64,000 nucleotides of DNA from Paraburkholderia phenazinium (GTDB lineage: Bacteria; Pseudomonadota; Gammaproteobacteria; Burkholderiales; Burkholderiaceae): contig NZ_FSRM01000002.1 of assembly GCF_900141745.1 (NCBI RefSeq), positions 2,728,001-2,792,000 of the forward strand. The letters run 5' to 3'. Position 1 is the stretch's first letter; each line of letters opens with the position of its first letter. The position numbers and the translations under genes are program-made. A model generated the notes under the pieces. It had not been told where the DNA came from. It made no database searches and worked only from the letters and a program-made list of their open reading frames with translations. Positions 28,594-38,111 of this stretch are shown here, piece after piece.

Positions 28594-29741
28594 ACGAACT
28601 TCAGGTTGTCCGGACCAGTGTAGTTCGCGCTCGGCCGGATGATCTTGTTGTCGATGCGTTGTTCGATGATGTGCGCGCTCCAACCCGCCGTACGGGCGAT
28701 CACGAACAGCGGCGTGAACATCGCTGTCGGCACACCCATCATGTGATACGACACCGCGCTGAACCAGTCCAGGTTCGGGAACATCTTCTTGGCGTCCCAC
28801 ATCACGGTTTCGAGGCGCTCGGCGATGTCGAACAGCTTCGTGCTGCCGGCTTCTTTCGAGAGCTTCTTCGCGACTTCCTTGATGACCTTGTTGCGCGGAT
28901 CGGAGATCGTGTAGACCGGGTGGCCGAAGCCGATCACGACTTCCTTGGCTTCGACGCGGCGGCGGATATCCGCTTCAGCCTCGTCGGGACTCTGGTAGCG
29001 CGACTGGATTTCAAACGCGACTTCGTTGGCGCCACCGTGCTTCGGGCCGCGCAGCGCGCCGATCGCGCCGGTCAGCGCCGAGTACATGTCCGAGCCTGTG
29101 CCGGCGATCACGCGGCCGGTGAAGGTCGATGCATTGAATTCGTGCTCCGCATACAGGTTCAGCGAGATATGCATCGCGTCGACCCACGACTTCGACGGCT
29201 CGACGCCGTGCAGCAGATGCAGGAAGTGGCCGCCGATCGAATTGTCGTCGGTCTCCACCTCGATGCGCTTGCCGTTATGCGAGTAGTGGTACCAGTAGAG
29301 CAGCATCGAACCGAGCGAGGCCATCAGCTTGTCGGCGATATCGCGTGCGCCGGGGAGATTGTGGTCGTCCTTCTCGGGCAGCACGGTGCCGAGCACCGAG
29401 ACGCCGGTGCGCATGACGTCCATCGGATGGGCGGCTGCCGGGATCCATTCCAGCGCGGCCTTGACGTTGGCAGGCAGGCCGCGCAGCGCCTTCAGCTTGG
29501 CCTTGTAGGCCGTCAGTTCAGCCTGCGTGGGCAGCTTTTCGTGCACCAGCAGGTAGGCGATTTCCTCGAATTCGCAGGTGCTGGCGATGTCGAGAATGTC
29601 ATAGCCGCGGTAATGCAGGTCATTGCCGGTCTTGCCGACCGTGCACAGGGCAGTGTTACCCGCCGTCACGCCCGAAAGGGCCACGGACTTCTTCGGTTTG
29701 AATGTGCCTGTTGCCGGTGTGCTGTTATCTGCTTCGCTCAT
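28575..29741 (-). CDS. prpC: 2-methylcitrate synthase
   Basis: PrpC, 388 residues, condenses propionyl-CoA with oxaloacetate to 2-methylcitrate in the cytoplasm. Citrate-synthase fold motifs are present: the catalytic His regions [15 protein letters not shown] (here [15 protein letters not shown]) and [16 protein letters not shown], and the CoA-side end [18 protein letters not shown] (here [19 protein letters not shown]). The N-terminus [20 protein letters not shown] is characteristic of PrpC rather than GltA. ATG 29741 follows AGAGG. prpB lies 29 bases upstream, so the two are in one transcript. The first 15 residues ([15 protein letters not shown]) form a small extra tail. Confidence 0.95.
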   Translation of the reverse strand: MSEADNSTPATGTFKPKKSVALSGVTAGNTALCTVGKTGNDLHYRGYDILDIASTCEFEEIAYLLVHEKLPTQAELTAYKAKLKALRGLPANVKAALEWIPAAAHPMDVMRTGVSVLGTVLPEKDDHNLPGARDIADKLMASLGSMLLYWYHYSHNGKRIEVETDDNSIGGHFLHLLHGVEPSKSWVDAMHISLNLYAEHEFNASTFTGRVIAGTGSDMYSALTGAIGALRGPKHGGANEVAFEIQSRYQSPDEAEADIRRRVEAKEVVIGFGHPVYTISDPRNKVIKEVAKKLSKEAGSTKLFDIAERLETVMWDAKKMFPNLDWFSAVSYHMMGVPTAMFTPLFVIARTAGWSAHIIEQRIDNKIIRPSANYTGPDNLKFVPIAKR

Positions 29742-29770
29742 GGTGTCGTCCTCTTACTCCCGGATTCGGT

Positions 29771-30664
29771 TTACTTGTGTGCGGCGAACAGCGCGTCGAG
29801 TTTCTCCTCGTACGCGTGATAGCCGAGATACTTGTACAGGTCGGCACGCGTCTGCATCGTTCCGATAGCGGCCTTTTGCGTGCCGTCGCGCTTCACCGTC
29901 TCGTAGAAATTGAGCGCGGCGGCGTTCATCGCGCGATACGCACCACAGCAGTACAGCGCGATATCGACGTTCGCTTCGCGCAGTTCGTCGGTGGTAAAGA
30001 ACGGCGTCGAGCCGAATTCGGTCAGGTTCGCGAGAATCGGCACCTTGACTGCGGCCTTGAAGCGGCGATAGTCGTCGAGCGTCTGCATCGCCTCCGGGAA
30101 AATCATGTCGGCGCCGGCTTCGACGTAGGCAACGGCGCGCTCGATCGCTGCATCGATGCCTTCTGCTGCGGCCGCATCAGTGCGCGCCATGATGACGAAC
30201 TGGTCGTCGGTGCGGGCGTCGACGGCGGCCTTCACGCGGTCGACCATTTCCTCTTTCGCGACGACTTCCTTGCCCGGACGGTGCCCGCAACGCTTCTGTC
30301 CGACCTGATCTTCGAGGTGCACCGCGGCCACGCCGGCCTTGATGAACGAACGCACCGTGCGCGCAATGTTGAAGGCGCCGCCCCAACCGGTGTCGATATC
30401 GACGAGCAGCGGCAGGCCGGTGGCATCGGTGATGCGGCGGGCGTCGATCAACACATCGTCCATGGTGCTGATGCCGAGATCGGGAATGCCGAGCGAGTTG
30501 GCCGCGACGCCGCCGCCCGACAGATACACCGCCTTGAAGCCGACCGCCTCGGCCATTTTCGCCGCGTAGGCGGTGATGGCGCCGACGACCTGCAGCGGTT
30601 GTCCTTCTGCGACCGCTGCACGGAATTTCGCGCCGGCACTGACAGGTTGTTTTGCTGAACTCAC
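29771..30664 (-). CDS. prpB: 2-methylisocitrate lyase
   Basis: PrpB, 297 residues, splits 2-methylisocitrate into pyruvate and succinate. The isocitrate-lyase/PEP-mutase fold shows [34 protein letters not shown] and the active-site loop [11 protein letters not shown] with the catalytic Cys. The GTG at 30664 is the start: GGAG lies 6 bases before it and the reading [15 protein letters not shown] is the family N-terminus. The ATG at 30700 would lie inside the sigma-54 promoter. It is the first gene of the prp operon, divergent from prpR. Confidence 0.95.
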   Translation of the reverse strand: MSSAKQPVSAGAKFRAAVAEGQPLQVVGAITAYAAKMAEAVGFKAVYLSGGGVAANSLGIPDLGISTMDDVLIDARRITDATGLPLLVDIDTGWGGAFNIARTVRSFIKAGVAAVHLEDQVGQKRCGHRPGKEVVAKEEMVDRVKAAVDARTDDQFVIMARTDAAAAEGIDAAIERAVAYVEAGADMIFPEAMQTLDDYRRFKAAVKVPILANLTEFGSTPFFTTDELREANVDIALYCCGAYRAMNAAALNFYETVKRDGTQKAAIGTMQTRADLYKYLGYHAYEEKLDALFAAHK

Positions 30665-30696
30665 GCGTATCTCCAGGTAATGGTCAAAGCGTTTTT

Positions 30697-30710
30697 GCAA
30701 GGAGCGGGCC
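30697..30710 (-). promoter_or_regulatory. Sigma-54 (-24/-12) promoter of prpB
   Basis: On the minus strand TGGCCCG-CTCC-TTGCA matches the sigma-54 consensus, with the invariant GG and GC separated by exactly 10 bases. Transcription would start near 30685, about 20 bases before the prpB GTG. It fits the sigma-54 activator PrpR encoded divergently. Confidence 0.85.
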
Positions 30711-30776
30711 AGCGTTGGTGCGTGAGGCTAAGTTGTTGATTACCTGTGGCTTTGGGGGATTGGTGGGGCATCGTTT

Positions 30777-30794
30777 GATTGCATAAGTGCAATC
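30777..30794. promoter_or_regulatory. Palindrome 1, putative PrpR upstream activating site
   Basis: GATTGCA-TAAG-TGCAATC, a perfect 7-bp arm palindrome, lies about 92-109 bases upstream of the inferred prpB start site, the usual place for sigma-54 activator sites. Its partner lies 21 bp away (centre to centre). Confidence 0.65.
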
Positions 30795-30798
30795 CTGC

Positions 30799-30814
30799 AT
30801 TTCACAAGTGAAAT
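30799..30814. promoter_or_regulatory. Palindrome 2, putative PrpR site
   Basis: ATTTCA-CAAG-TGAAAT has perfect arms and the same AAG spacer as palindrome 1 (shared form ATTKCAYAAGTGMAAT). It lies two helical turns from site 1 and about 55 bases before the prpR start, so it could also serve prpR autoregulation. Confidence 0.65.
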
Positions 30815-30869
30815 CGGAAGGTCATAATAGTGCTTCTTTGATTTCGACCGCCACGGCAGGCAACCCGCC

Positions 30870-32810
30870 ATGAACCGACCTTCTGAACCCGGCTCCCGGG
30901 CCCGCGTGTGGGCCATCGGCATCAGCAAGCTGCGCGGCCTGTTCCGCGATATCGCCGATGAATACGACACCCGCGCCGATCTGCGGCTGGTAACCCGCGG
31001 CTATGAGGAAGCGGTCAACGAGATTGCTTCCGCGGGCAAGGATCGCCCGGACGTCGTGGTCGCGGCAGGGTCGAACGGCACGTATCTGAAGGCGCGGATA
31101 GATGTGCCCGTTGTGCTGATCACGCCGACCGGTTTCGACGTGATGCATGCACTGGCACGCGCGCGCCGCGATTCGTCATCTGTAGCGCTCGTGACCCACG
31201 GCGAGACGCCCGCCGAGGTGCGCCGTTTCGTGGCGGCCTATGGTATCGACGTGGTGTTTGCGTCGTACCAGTCGGCGCAGGATGCGGAAGCCTGCGTGCT
31301 TGATCTGCGCGATCGCGGCGTAGGGACGATCGTGGGACCGGGACTCGTGACGGATCTCGCCGCGCGGGCCGGTATGGAGTCCATATTTCTTTACTCTCGT
31401 GCCGCCGTGCGTTCGGCCTTCGACACCGCGCTCGAAGTCGCCCAGGCCACCTGGGGCGAAGCGGTGCGGCGGCATCGTCTGGACAACGTGTTGCAACACT
31501 TGCGCGACGGTGTCGTCGCCCTCGATGCGCAGGGCCGTGTCGAAGCGATCAACCAGCGTCTGGCTTTGGTGCTTGGCATCGAGCCGGCTGCGGCTGTGGG
31601 CCGAGCGTTGCTCGAACTCGCACCGGACCTGGTCGACGCTGTCCCGGATGACGAGGGCGAGTCGCTAGAAACGGTACGCGGTATCAGTTACGTCGTGCAT
31701 CGTGGACCGCTGGTCGACAACGGCGTGACGACCGGCAGCGTGCTGACGTTTCAGGAGTCGCGCTCGGTGGAACGGCTCGATCGCACGCTGCGCTCGCGGC
31801 AGCGCGCGCAACAGTTTGTGGCGCGCTACCAGCTCGACGATCTGATCGGCGCGTGTCCCGCAATCGAACGGGTCCGGCAACTCGTGCAGCGCTATGCGAA
31901 GTCGGATGCGACCGTCCTGATTCGCGGCGAGAGCGGTACGGGCAAGGAGATGGTGGCGCAGAGCCTGCATCATCTCAGCGCGCGGCGTGATTTTCCGTTT
32001 GTCGCGCTCAATTGCGGGGCGTTTCCGGAGGCCTTGCTCGAGAGCGAACTGTTCGGGTACGAAGAGGGGGCTTTTACGGGCGCACGGCGCGGCGGCAAGG
32101 CCGGTCTGATCGAAGCGGCACACCGTGGCACGCTATTCCTCGATGAAATCGGCGAAATGCCGTTGCCGCTGCAAAGCCGTTTGCTGCGCGTGTTGCAGGA
32201 GCGCGAAGTGGTGCGGCTCGGCTCGACCGAACCAACGCGCATCGACGTGCGAATCGTCGCAGCGACCCATCGCGCATTGACCGCGGCAGTGGCGGCGGGC
32301 GAATTCCGCACGGATCTTTACTACCGGCTAAACATTCTCAATATCGCGTTACCGCCGTTGCGCGAACGTCTTCCGGACATCATGCCGCTTGCGGCCGAGT
32401 TGCTATGTCAGGCGGCGCGGCGCGAACCGCGTCTGGCCACCCGTGTTCGCACGACGCGAGATGCATCTAGCGTGCTTGCACCGATCACCGAGTCACTAAG
32501 TCGTCACGCATGGCCGGGTAATGTGAGGGAACTGCAGAATGTGATTGAGCGGATCACCGTCGAACTAGCGGACTCGGATGACACGGAATTGACAGATGAG
32601 GTTTTGCAATCGATCGCGCCGGAGTTGTTCGAGCGGCAAGATGAGGGCACGAATGAGACCGCGCTGACTCTGCGTCAACGCAGCCGTCGTGTGGAAGCGG
32701 ATGAGATTCGTGCCGCGCTCGACGCGTTCAACGGCGACCGCGATCAGGTGTGCGATGCGCTAGGCATCAGCAAGACCACGCTGTGGCGCAAACTGAATGC
32801 GGCGGGATGA
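30870..32810 (+). CDS. prpR: Sigma-54-dependent activator of propionate catabolism
   Basis: PrpR, 646 residues. The N-terminal PrpR_N sensor domain (about 10-200) senses 2-methylcitrate in characterised members. A PAS-like segment follows, then an AAA+ domain with Walker A RGESGTGKEMVAQSLH, the sigma-54 contact loop GAFTGARR, and Walker B GTLFLDEIGEMP. A C-terminal Fis-type helix-turn-helix closes it (IRAALDAFNGDRDQVCDALG, then ISKTTLWRKL). It is divergent from prpB, with a sigma-54 promoter and two palindromes between them. This fits activation of prpBC-acnD-prpF when propionyl-CoA is broken down. Confidence 0.95.
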   Translation: MNRPSEPGSRARVWAIGISKLRGLFRDIADEYDTRADLRLVTRGYEEAVNEIASAGKDRPDVVVAAGSNGTYLKARIDVPVVLITPTGFDVMHALARARRDSSSVALVTHGETPAEVRRFVAAYGIDVVFASYQSAQDAEACVLDLRDRGVGTIVGPGLVTDLAARAGMESIFLYSRAAVRSAFDTALEVAQATWGEAVRRHRLDNVLQHLRDGVVALDAQGRVEAINQRLALVLGIEPAAAVGRALLELAPDLVDAVPDDEGESLETVRGISYVVHRGPLVDNGVTTGSVLTFQESRSVERLDRTLRSRQRAQQFVARYQLDDLIGACPAIERVRQLVQRYAKSDATVLIRGESGTGKEMVAQSLHHLSARRDFPFVALNCGAFPEALLESELFGYEEGAFTGARRGGKAGLIEAAHRGTLFLDEIGEMPLPLQSRLLRVLQEREVVRLGSTEPTRIDVRIVAATHRALTAAVAAGEFRTDLYYRLNILNIALPPLRERLPDIMPLAAELLCQAARREPRLATRVRTTRDASSVLAPITESLSRHAWPGNVRELQNVIERITVELADSDDTELTDEVLQSIAPELFERQDEGTNETALTLRQRSRRVEADEIRAALDAFNGDRDQVCDALGISKTTLWRKLNAAG

Positions 32811-32970
32811 GACGATGATGTACAGCGGGCGTTAAGCGTCGTCTCGCGGCATATGACCTTCACCACAAACTATTACAAGTTCCGCGGAGCGAACGCCTAA
32901 CATGTGTAGTGATCCATGTTGGGCATGGACAGGGTTCCCACCCGTCACTATTTGTTCAGGAGAATTAAAG

Positions 32971-33372
32971 ATGAGTATTTTTGGCGATATTGTGAACAAA
33001 CTGTTCGGCAAGGCCAAGCCGGATCAGCCCGCGCCCGCAGTGGAAGCGACACCGGATCCGGCTGCGGCGCAAGCAGCTGCGCCTGCGGCGGCAGCAGCAC
33101 CTCCGCCGTTGGCGGATGTGGATGTCGCAGCGGTGATGGATCAGTTCGTGAGCGAAAGCGGCCAAACGCTGAACTGGCGCACCTCGATCGTCGATACACT
33201 CAAGGCGCTCGGCGTCGACAGCAGCCTCGAGCATCGCAAGCAGCTCGCACAGGAACTCAAGTACAGCGGCGACACGAACGACTCGGCCACCATGAACGTC
33301 TGGCTGCACACGCAGGTCATGCACGCGCTGGCGGCAAACGGCGGCAAGCTGCCGTCGGACCTCGCGGGCTGA
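32971..33372 (+). CDS. DUF3597 family protein
   Basis: Protein of 133 residues. The N-terminal motif MSIFGDIVNKLFGKAKP, an Ala/Pro linker, and a C-terminal domain (VAAVMDQFVSESGQTLNWRT, VDSSLEHRKQLAQELKYSGD and a closing MHALAANGGKLP) match DUF3597. The C-terminal domain looks like a short helical peptidoglycan- or ligand-binding fold, but no function is known to me. AGGAG lies 8 bases before ATG 32971; the open frame upstream (from 32902) has no such site. It is a single-gene unit, ending at a GC-rich hairpin shared with the convergent gene. Confidence 0.78.
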   Translation: MSIFGDIVNKLFGKAKPDQPAPAVEATPDPAAAQAAAPAAAAAPPPLADVDVAAVMDQFVSESGQTLNWRTSIVDTLKALGVDSSLEHRKQLAQELKYSGDTNDSATMNVWLHTQVMHALAANGGKLPSDLAG

Positions 33373-33403
33373 TCTGAACTAAAGGTACGCGAAGCACGAA
33401 GAC

Positions 33404-33425
33404 GTCGGCGGCGCCCGCCGCCGAC
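33404..33425. terminator. Shared GC-rich hairpin between convergent genes
   Basis: GTCGGCGGCG and CGCCGCCGAC form a perfect 10-bp stem with a CC loop between two convergent stop codons. No T-run is seen, so it may work as a pause or Rho-assisted terminator. Confidence 0.45.
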
Positions 33426-33437
33426 TATGCATTACCT

Positions 33438-33839
33438 CTACTGTTGTCCCTCCACCGCCCGCAATACCTGCGTGACTTTTCCATGCTCATGCAGAATCGC
33501 CGGGCTCGTCTGCAACAACGGCAGATAGCGCGGCAAAAACGTATTGTCGGGCCGATCCGCTGAGAACAGACCCGTCACGGCTTCGACCGCGGCCAGGCGA
33601 TCGGTAGCGGTGGCCTCCTTGTCGTCGAGCGTCTCGTCGACATTGGCAATCACCGTCGAAAGCGGCGAGAGCCAGCGAAACCCCGAGCCGTTGATCAGCA
33701 CTTGCAGAAACGCCGCCGGCGTCACCGGACCGAACTCCTTCTCGTAGGCCGCGCGCTCGTGATCGAGGATTGCCTTGTGCAGCGATAGCAACGGCCGGCG
33801 CACCTCGGCCAGGAATTGAATGGCTTGCTGTTCGGTCAT
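33438..33839 (-). CDS. Conserved hypothetical cytoplasmic protein
   Basis: Protein of 133 residues of a family I do not recognise. It is mostly helical, with no signal peptide or membrane span: helix AIQFLAEVRRPLLSLHKAIL, then ERAAYEKEFGPVTPAAFLQV, a segment with GFRWLSPLSTVIANVDETLD, and FLPRYLPLLQTSPAILHEHG near the end. The pattern of single His and Glu residues does not spell a known metal site. ATG 33839 has AGGAG 8 bases upstream, better than the earlier ATG at 33899. It is convergent with the DUF3597 gene and divergent from the second hydroxylase operon. Confidence 0.65.
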   Translation of the reverse strand: MTEQQAIQFLAEVRRPLLSLHKAILDHERAAYEKEFGPVTPAAFLQVLINGSGFRWLSPLSTVIANVDETLDDKEATATDRLAAVEAVTGLFSADRPDNTFLPRYLPLLQTSPAILHEHGKVTQVLRAVEGQQ

Positions 33840-33991
33840 GGCACAACTCCTGGGAGTAAAGGGGCATGCTAGCAAACTTCCCTGCGCGACACGCTCCATA
33901 CATATTTTTTAAAGGGCGACTACAATTCCGTCGTTCCACATCATGCTGCCGGTTTCACGAGCCCAAACAATAATTCGCAATCGGAGTCCCC

Positions 33992-34447
33992 ATGACAACG
34001 CTCAATATCAACGGTCAGACGCATACCGTCGACGCACCGCCCGACATGCCCTTGCTGTGGGTCTTGCGAGACCTGGTCGGCCTGACGGGCACGAAGTTTG
34101 GTTGCGGGATTGCCCAGTGCGGCGCCTGCACCGTGCACCTGGACGGCGCCGCGGTGCGCTCGTGCGTATTGCCGGTGGCGGCCGTCGGCGACAAGAAGAT
34201 CACCACTATCGAAGCGGTTGGCGAGACGCCCGCGGGGAAGAAGGTGCAGCAGGCATGGCGCCAGATCGACGTGGTGCAGTGCGGTTACTGTCAGTCGGGG
34301 CAGGTGATGTCGGCCGCCTCGCTGCTTGCGCAGAACCCCAATCCGACCGATGCGGATATCGATGCGGCCATGGCCGGCAACATTTGCCGCTGTGGCACCT
34401 ACAACCGCATTCGCGCGGCGATCAAGCAAGCGGCAAAGGAGGCCTGA
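33992..34447 (+). CDS. 2Fe-2S subunit of a molybdenum hydroxylase, IorA-like
   Basis: Electron-transfer subunit of 151 residues, the usual short length. The first cluster reads [10 protein letters not shown] with SC in VRSCVLP. The second reads [10 protein letters not shown] and [10 protein letters not shown]. No signal peptide is present, so it should be exported with the Tat-tagged partner encoded one base downstream. The order 2Fe-2S, large subunit, cytochrome is that of isoquinoline 1-oxidoreductase-like periplasmic systems. It differs from the system at 18193, where the large subunit comes first. Confidence 0.92.
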   Translation: MTTLNINGQTHTVDAPPDMPLLWVLRDLVGLTGTKFGCGIAQCGACTVHLDGAAVRSCVLPVAAVGDKKITTIEAVGETPAGKKVQQAWRQIDVVQCGYCQSGQVMSAASLLAQNPNPTDADIDAAMAGNICRCGTYNRIRAAIKQAAKEA

Positions 34448-34448
34448 C

Positions 34449-36740
34449 ATGTCGCAAGGTCTGCTTGATTCGCAAAACGCCGGCAAGGATGGAAGAACCA
34501 CGCAGGGCGGCAAGGGCGCCACGCAAGGCGACGACGGCCCGCATCTCTCACGACGTACTTTTCTGAAATTCAGCGTCACGGTAGGCGTTGCCGCGGGCGG
34601 TGGCCTGCTGCTCGGCTTCAGTTTGCCGACCCCGAGCCAGGCGCAAGGCCAGGATCCAACGGGCAAATCGGTGATCGGCGGCGATGCGAGCGAGCCTGCA
34701 CCGGCTGGAGTGTTCGCGCCGAACGCCTTTATCCAGATCGACAACACCGGCAAGGTGACGCTGGTGATTCCGAAGGTCGAAATGGGCCAGGGCGTCTATA
34801 CGTCGATTCCGATGCTGATCGCGGAAGAGCTCGAAGTCCCGCTCGACAGCGTCACGATCGACCACGCGCCGCCCAACGAGAAGCTCTTCATGGATCCGCT
34901 GCTCGGCGGTCAGTTGACCGGCGGTTCGACTTCTATCCGTTACGCATGGGATCCGATGCGCAAGGCAGGCGCCACCGCTCGCGTGTTGCTGATCAGTGCG
35001 GCGGCGCAGCAGTGGCAGGTGGATCCGGCTACCTGTCATGCACAGGCGGGCCAGGTGATTCATGCGGCCAGCAACCGCAGCCTTGGCTACGGCCAACTGG
35101 TCGATGCCGCCGCAAAGCTGCCGGCGCCGCAGACCGTGCCGCTCAAGGACCCGAAAGACTTCAAGATCATCGGCACGGCGGTCAAGCGTCTGGACTCGCC
35201 GGAGAAGGTGGACGGCACCGCGATGTTTGGCCTCGACGTGCGCGTGCCGGACATGGTTTATGCGGCCATCGCAACGTGTCCGGTATTCGGCGGCACGCTG
35301 GGCAGCGTCGATGACACGAATGCCAAAAAGATTCCCGGCGTGCGCCAGGTCGTCAAGGCCGACAACGCGGTAGCCGTTATCGGCGATCACACGTGGGCCG
35401 CCAAGCGCGGCCTTGCAGCGCTGCAGATCACCTGGAACGAAGGCGCGGGCGCGAATCTTTCGATGAAGCAGATCGTCGACGATCTCAGCGCCGCGGCAGA
35501 TCACGGCAACGGCGCCGTGGCGCGCAAGGATGGTGACGTACAGAAGGGCTTCTCGGACGCCAAGACCCGCGTCGATGCGGTCTATCAGCAACCGTTCCTT
35601 GCGCACGCCACGATGGAACCGGTCAACTGCACTGTGTACGTGCGGCCGGACGGCTGCGATATCTGGCTGGGCACGCAGGTGCCGACGCGCATCGTCGATA
35701 CGGCGGTGAAAATCACCGGCCTGCCGGCAGAGAAGATCACCGTGCATAACCATCTGCTCGGCGGTGGTTTCGGACGCAGGCTGGAATTCGATATGGCCAC
35801 CCAGGCGCTGAAGATCGGCAAGCAGCTGGGCACACCGGTCAAGGTCGTATGGACGCGCGAAGAAGACATCCAGCACGACATGTACCGTCCGTACTACTAC
35901 GACAAGATCTCGGCGGGGCTCGACGCGAACGGCAAGCCGATCGCGTGGCAGCATCGGATTGTCGGCTCGTCGATCCTGGCGCGCTTTGCGCCGCCGGCGT
36001 TCCAGCATGGCATCGATCCCGACGCGGTGGAAGTGGCCTCCGATCTGCCATACGACCTGCCCAATCAGCTGATCGACTATGTGCGTCAGGAACCGCGCAC
36101 GGTGCCGACTGCATTCTGGCGCGGCGTCGGTCCGACGCGCGGCACCTTCGTCGTGGAGAGTTTTATTGACGAGCTGGCCGCGCAGGCCAAAGTGGATCCG
36201 GTTAAATACCGGCGCGATCTGCTCGGCAAAACGCCGCGTGCGTTGAACGTGCTCGACACGGCAACCCAGGCGGCCGGCTGGGGCAGCACGAGCCTGCCGA
36301 AGGGGCAAGGGCGCGGCGTCTCGGTGATGCACGCGTTCGGCAGCTTCTTCGCGATGGTCGCGGATGTGACAGTCGACCAGGGCGAGGTGACCGTGAATCG
36401 CGTCGTCTGCGCGGTCGATTGCGGGATGGTGGTCAATCCGAACACCATCGAAGCGCAGGTGCAGGGCGGCATCATCTTCGGCATCACGGCGGCGCTGTAC
36501 AGCGAGATCACGATCAAGGACGGACGCGTCGAGCAGAACAACTTCACCGACTACCGGATGCTGCGGATCGACCAGACGCCGAGCATCGAGGTGCATATCG
36601 TGAAGAGCACCGAAGCGCCTGGCGGGATCGGCGAGCCGGGCACCGCAGCGTTGGCGCCGGCGTTGGCAAACGCGATCTATGCCGCTACCGGCAAACGGCT
36701 GCGGCAGTTGCCGGTTGGCAGCCAGCTGCAAAACGTCTAA
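34449..36740 (+). CDS. Molybdopterin-binding large subunit, IorB-like, Tat-exported
   Basis: Catalytic subunit of 763 residues. After about 30 hydrophilic residues comes a twin-arginine signal (SRRTFLKFSVTVGVAAGGGLL), so it acts in the periplasm. Fold motifs include VEMGQGVYTSIPMLIAEELE, GGGFGRRLEFD, WRGVGPTRGTFVVESFIDEL and, at the C-terminus, GIGEPGTAALAPALANAI with the catalytic-type Glu. It is shorter than the paralogue at 18193 (942) and shows the standard IorB arrangement, with the large-subunit domains in permuted order. It takes an aldehyde or N-heterocycle in known relatives. The substrate here is open. The cytochrome gene follows after 13 bases. Confidence 0.9.
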   Translation: MSQGLLDSQNAGKDGRTTQGGKGATQGDDGPHLSRRTFLKFSVTVGVAAGGGLLLGFSLPTPSQAQGQDPTGKSVIGGDASEPAPAGVFAPNAFIQIDNTGKVTLVIPKVEMGQGVYTSIPMLIAEELEVPLDSVTIDHAPPNEKLFMDPLLGGQLTGGSTSIRYAWDPMRKAGATARVLLISAAAQQWQVDPATCHAQAGQVIHAASNRSLGYGQLVDAAAKLPAPQTVPLKDPKDFKIIGTAVKRLDSPEKVDGTAMFGLDVRVPDMVYAAIATCPVFGGTLGSVDDTNAKKIPGVRQVVKADNAVAVIGDHTWAAKRGLAALQITWNEGAGANLSMKQIVDDLSAAADHGNGAVARKDGDVQKGFSDAKTRVDAVYQQPFLAHATMEPVNCTVYVRPDGCDIWLGTQVPTRIVDTAVKITGLPAEKITVHNHLLGGGFGRRLEFDMATQALKIGKQLGTPVKVVWTREEDIQHDMYRPYYYDKISAGLDANGKPIAWQHRIVGSSILARFAPPAFQHGIDPDAVEVASDLPYDLPNQLIDYVRQEPRTVPTAFWRGVGPTRGTFVVESFIDELAAQAKVDPVKYRRDLLGKTPRALNVLDTATQAAGWGSTSLPKGQGRGVSVMHAFGSFFAMVADVTVDQGEVTVNRVVCAVDCGMVVNPNTIEAQVQGGIIFGITAALYSEITIKDGRVEQNNFTDYRMLRIDQTPSIEVHIVKSTEAPGGIGEPGTAALAPALANAIYAATGKRLRQLPVGSQLQNV

Positions 36741-36753
36741 CCGGAGACCGACC

Positions 36754-38046
36754 ATGATCAAAACAATGAAGGTTTCCGGCGCGGCGCTGGGTTTCGCACT
36801 TTGTCTGGCGTTTCCGTTTGCCCTGCAGTCAACCGCACACGCCGCTGATGATGCGCTGGTGCAGCGCGGCGCCTATCTCGCCAAGCTCGGCGATTGCGTG
36901 GCGTGCCACTCGGCGCCCAAAGGCAAGCCGTTCGCGGGCGGCCTGCCGATGACGACGCCGATGGGCAAGATCTACACCACCAACATCACGCCCGATCCCG
37001 ACACCGGGATTGGCCGTTACACGGAGGAAGACTTTGCCCGCGCGTTGCGCGAGGGCGTGGCGAAGGACGGCCACAATCTCTACCCGGCGATGCCGTATCC
37101 GTCGTACGCGAAGATCAACGACGATGACGCGAAGGCACTGTACGCGTTCTTCATGAAAGGTGTGACGCCTGTGCAGCAGGCCGATCGCGAGTCCGATATT
37201 CCATGGCCGCTCAACATGCGTTGGCCGTTGAAGTTCTGGAACATGGTGTTTCTGGACAAGACCGTCTATCAGGACAAGCCGGGCAAGGACGTCGCGTGGA
37301 ACCGTGGCGCCTATATCATCCAGGGCCTCGGTCACTGCGGCTCGTGCCACACGCCGCGCGGTATCGCGTTCCAGGAGAAGGCGCTCGATGAAAGCGGCAG
37401 CGCGTATCTGACCGGCGGCACACTCGACGGCTGGTTCGCCGCCAACCTCACTCAGGAGCACAACGTTGGACTCGGGCGCTGGTCGGAGGAAGACATCGCG
37501 GCGTTTCTGAAGACTGGGGCGAATGCGCACGCGTCGGCGTTTGGCTCGATGACCAGCGTGATCAACAACAGCACGCAGGCCACCAACGACACGGATATCG
37601 CCGCGATGACGAGCTATCTGAAGTCGCTGCCGGCGGCAGGCGGCACGGGCGCGCCGCAGTATTCCTATGATCCGCAGGCGACCAGGGTGTCGCTCTCGCG
37701 TCCGGCAAACGATGCCGGCGCGCGTGTCTATACCGAGTACTGCATGCATTGTCACGGCGTGGATGGCCGCGGCTTCGCACCGATGCTGGCGCCGCTGGCG
37801 GGCAATCCGAATGTGCTGGAGCACGATGCGTCGTCGCTGATCAACGTCACGTTGAACGGCACCGGCGATCTGGTGATTCAGGGCGTCCCTGCGCCGTATC
37901 CGATGCCGAAATACGCGCCGGTGCTGAACGACAAGCAGATCGCCGACGTATTGACGTTCGTTCGGGCTGGCTGGAATAACGGTGCGCCGGCCGTGAGCGC
38001 GGAAGAGGTGGCGAAGCTGAGGAAGTCGACACAGGCGGCGCAGTAG
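36754..38046 (+). CDS. Periplasmic triheme cytochrome c
   Basis: Cytochrome of 430 residues with a cleavable signal peptide (VSGAALGFALCLAFPFALQS, then AHA). Heme sites are CVACH, CGSCH and CMHCH, in three class I-like domains, with Met ligand candidates in LYPAMPYPSYAK. The layout is that of the cytochrome subunit of membrane alcohol/aldehyde dehydrogenases and IorB-type systems, passing electrons to the respiratory chain. Last gene of the three-gene operon, with a strong hairpin 18 bases after the stop. Compared with the cytochrome at 21668 it has no lipobox. Confidence 0.9.
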   Translation: MIKTMKVSGAALGFALCLAFPFALQSTAHAADDALVQRGAYLAKLGDCVACHSAPKGKPFAGGLPMTTPMGKIYTTNITPDPDTGIGRYTEEDFARALREGVAKDGHNLYPAMPYPSYAKINDDDAKALYAFFMKGVTPVQQADRESDIPWPLNMRWPLKFWNMVFLDKTVYQDKPGKDVAWNRGAYIIQGLGHCGSCHTPRGIAFQEKALDESGSAYLTGGTLDGWFAANLTQEHNVGLGRWSEEDIAAFLKTGANAHASAFGSMTSVINNSTQATNDTDIAAMTSYLKSLPAAGGTGAPQYSYDPQATRVSLSRPANDAGARVYTEYCMHCHGVDGRGFAPMLAPLAGNPNVLEHDASSLINVTLNGTGDLVIQGVPAPYPMPKYAPVLNDKQIADVLTFVRAGWNNGAPAVSAEEVAKLRKSTQAAQ

Positions 38047-38064
38047 AGTCGCAATAGTCTGGCG

Positions 38065-38096
38065 AGCGGCAACCGTAGTCTTATCCGGTTGCCGCT
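38065..38096. terminator. Hairpin terminator between convergent operons
   Basis: AGCGGCAACCG and CGGTTGCCGCT form a perfect 11-bp stem with a 10-base loop between the cytochrome stop and the convergent transporter operon. Confidence 0.6.
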
Positions 38097-38111
38097 TGCT
38101 GTTTCAGCTGC

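Noticed and set aside
34548..36761. A 737-codon minus-strand open frame antisense to the IorB-like gene
   Set aside because: Shadow of the strong codon bias; the sense frame carries the molybdopterin motifs and the Tat signal.
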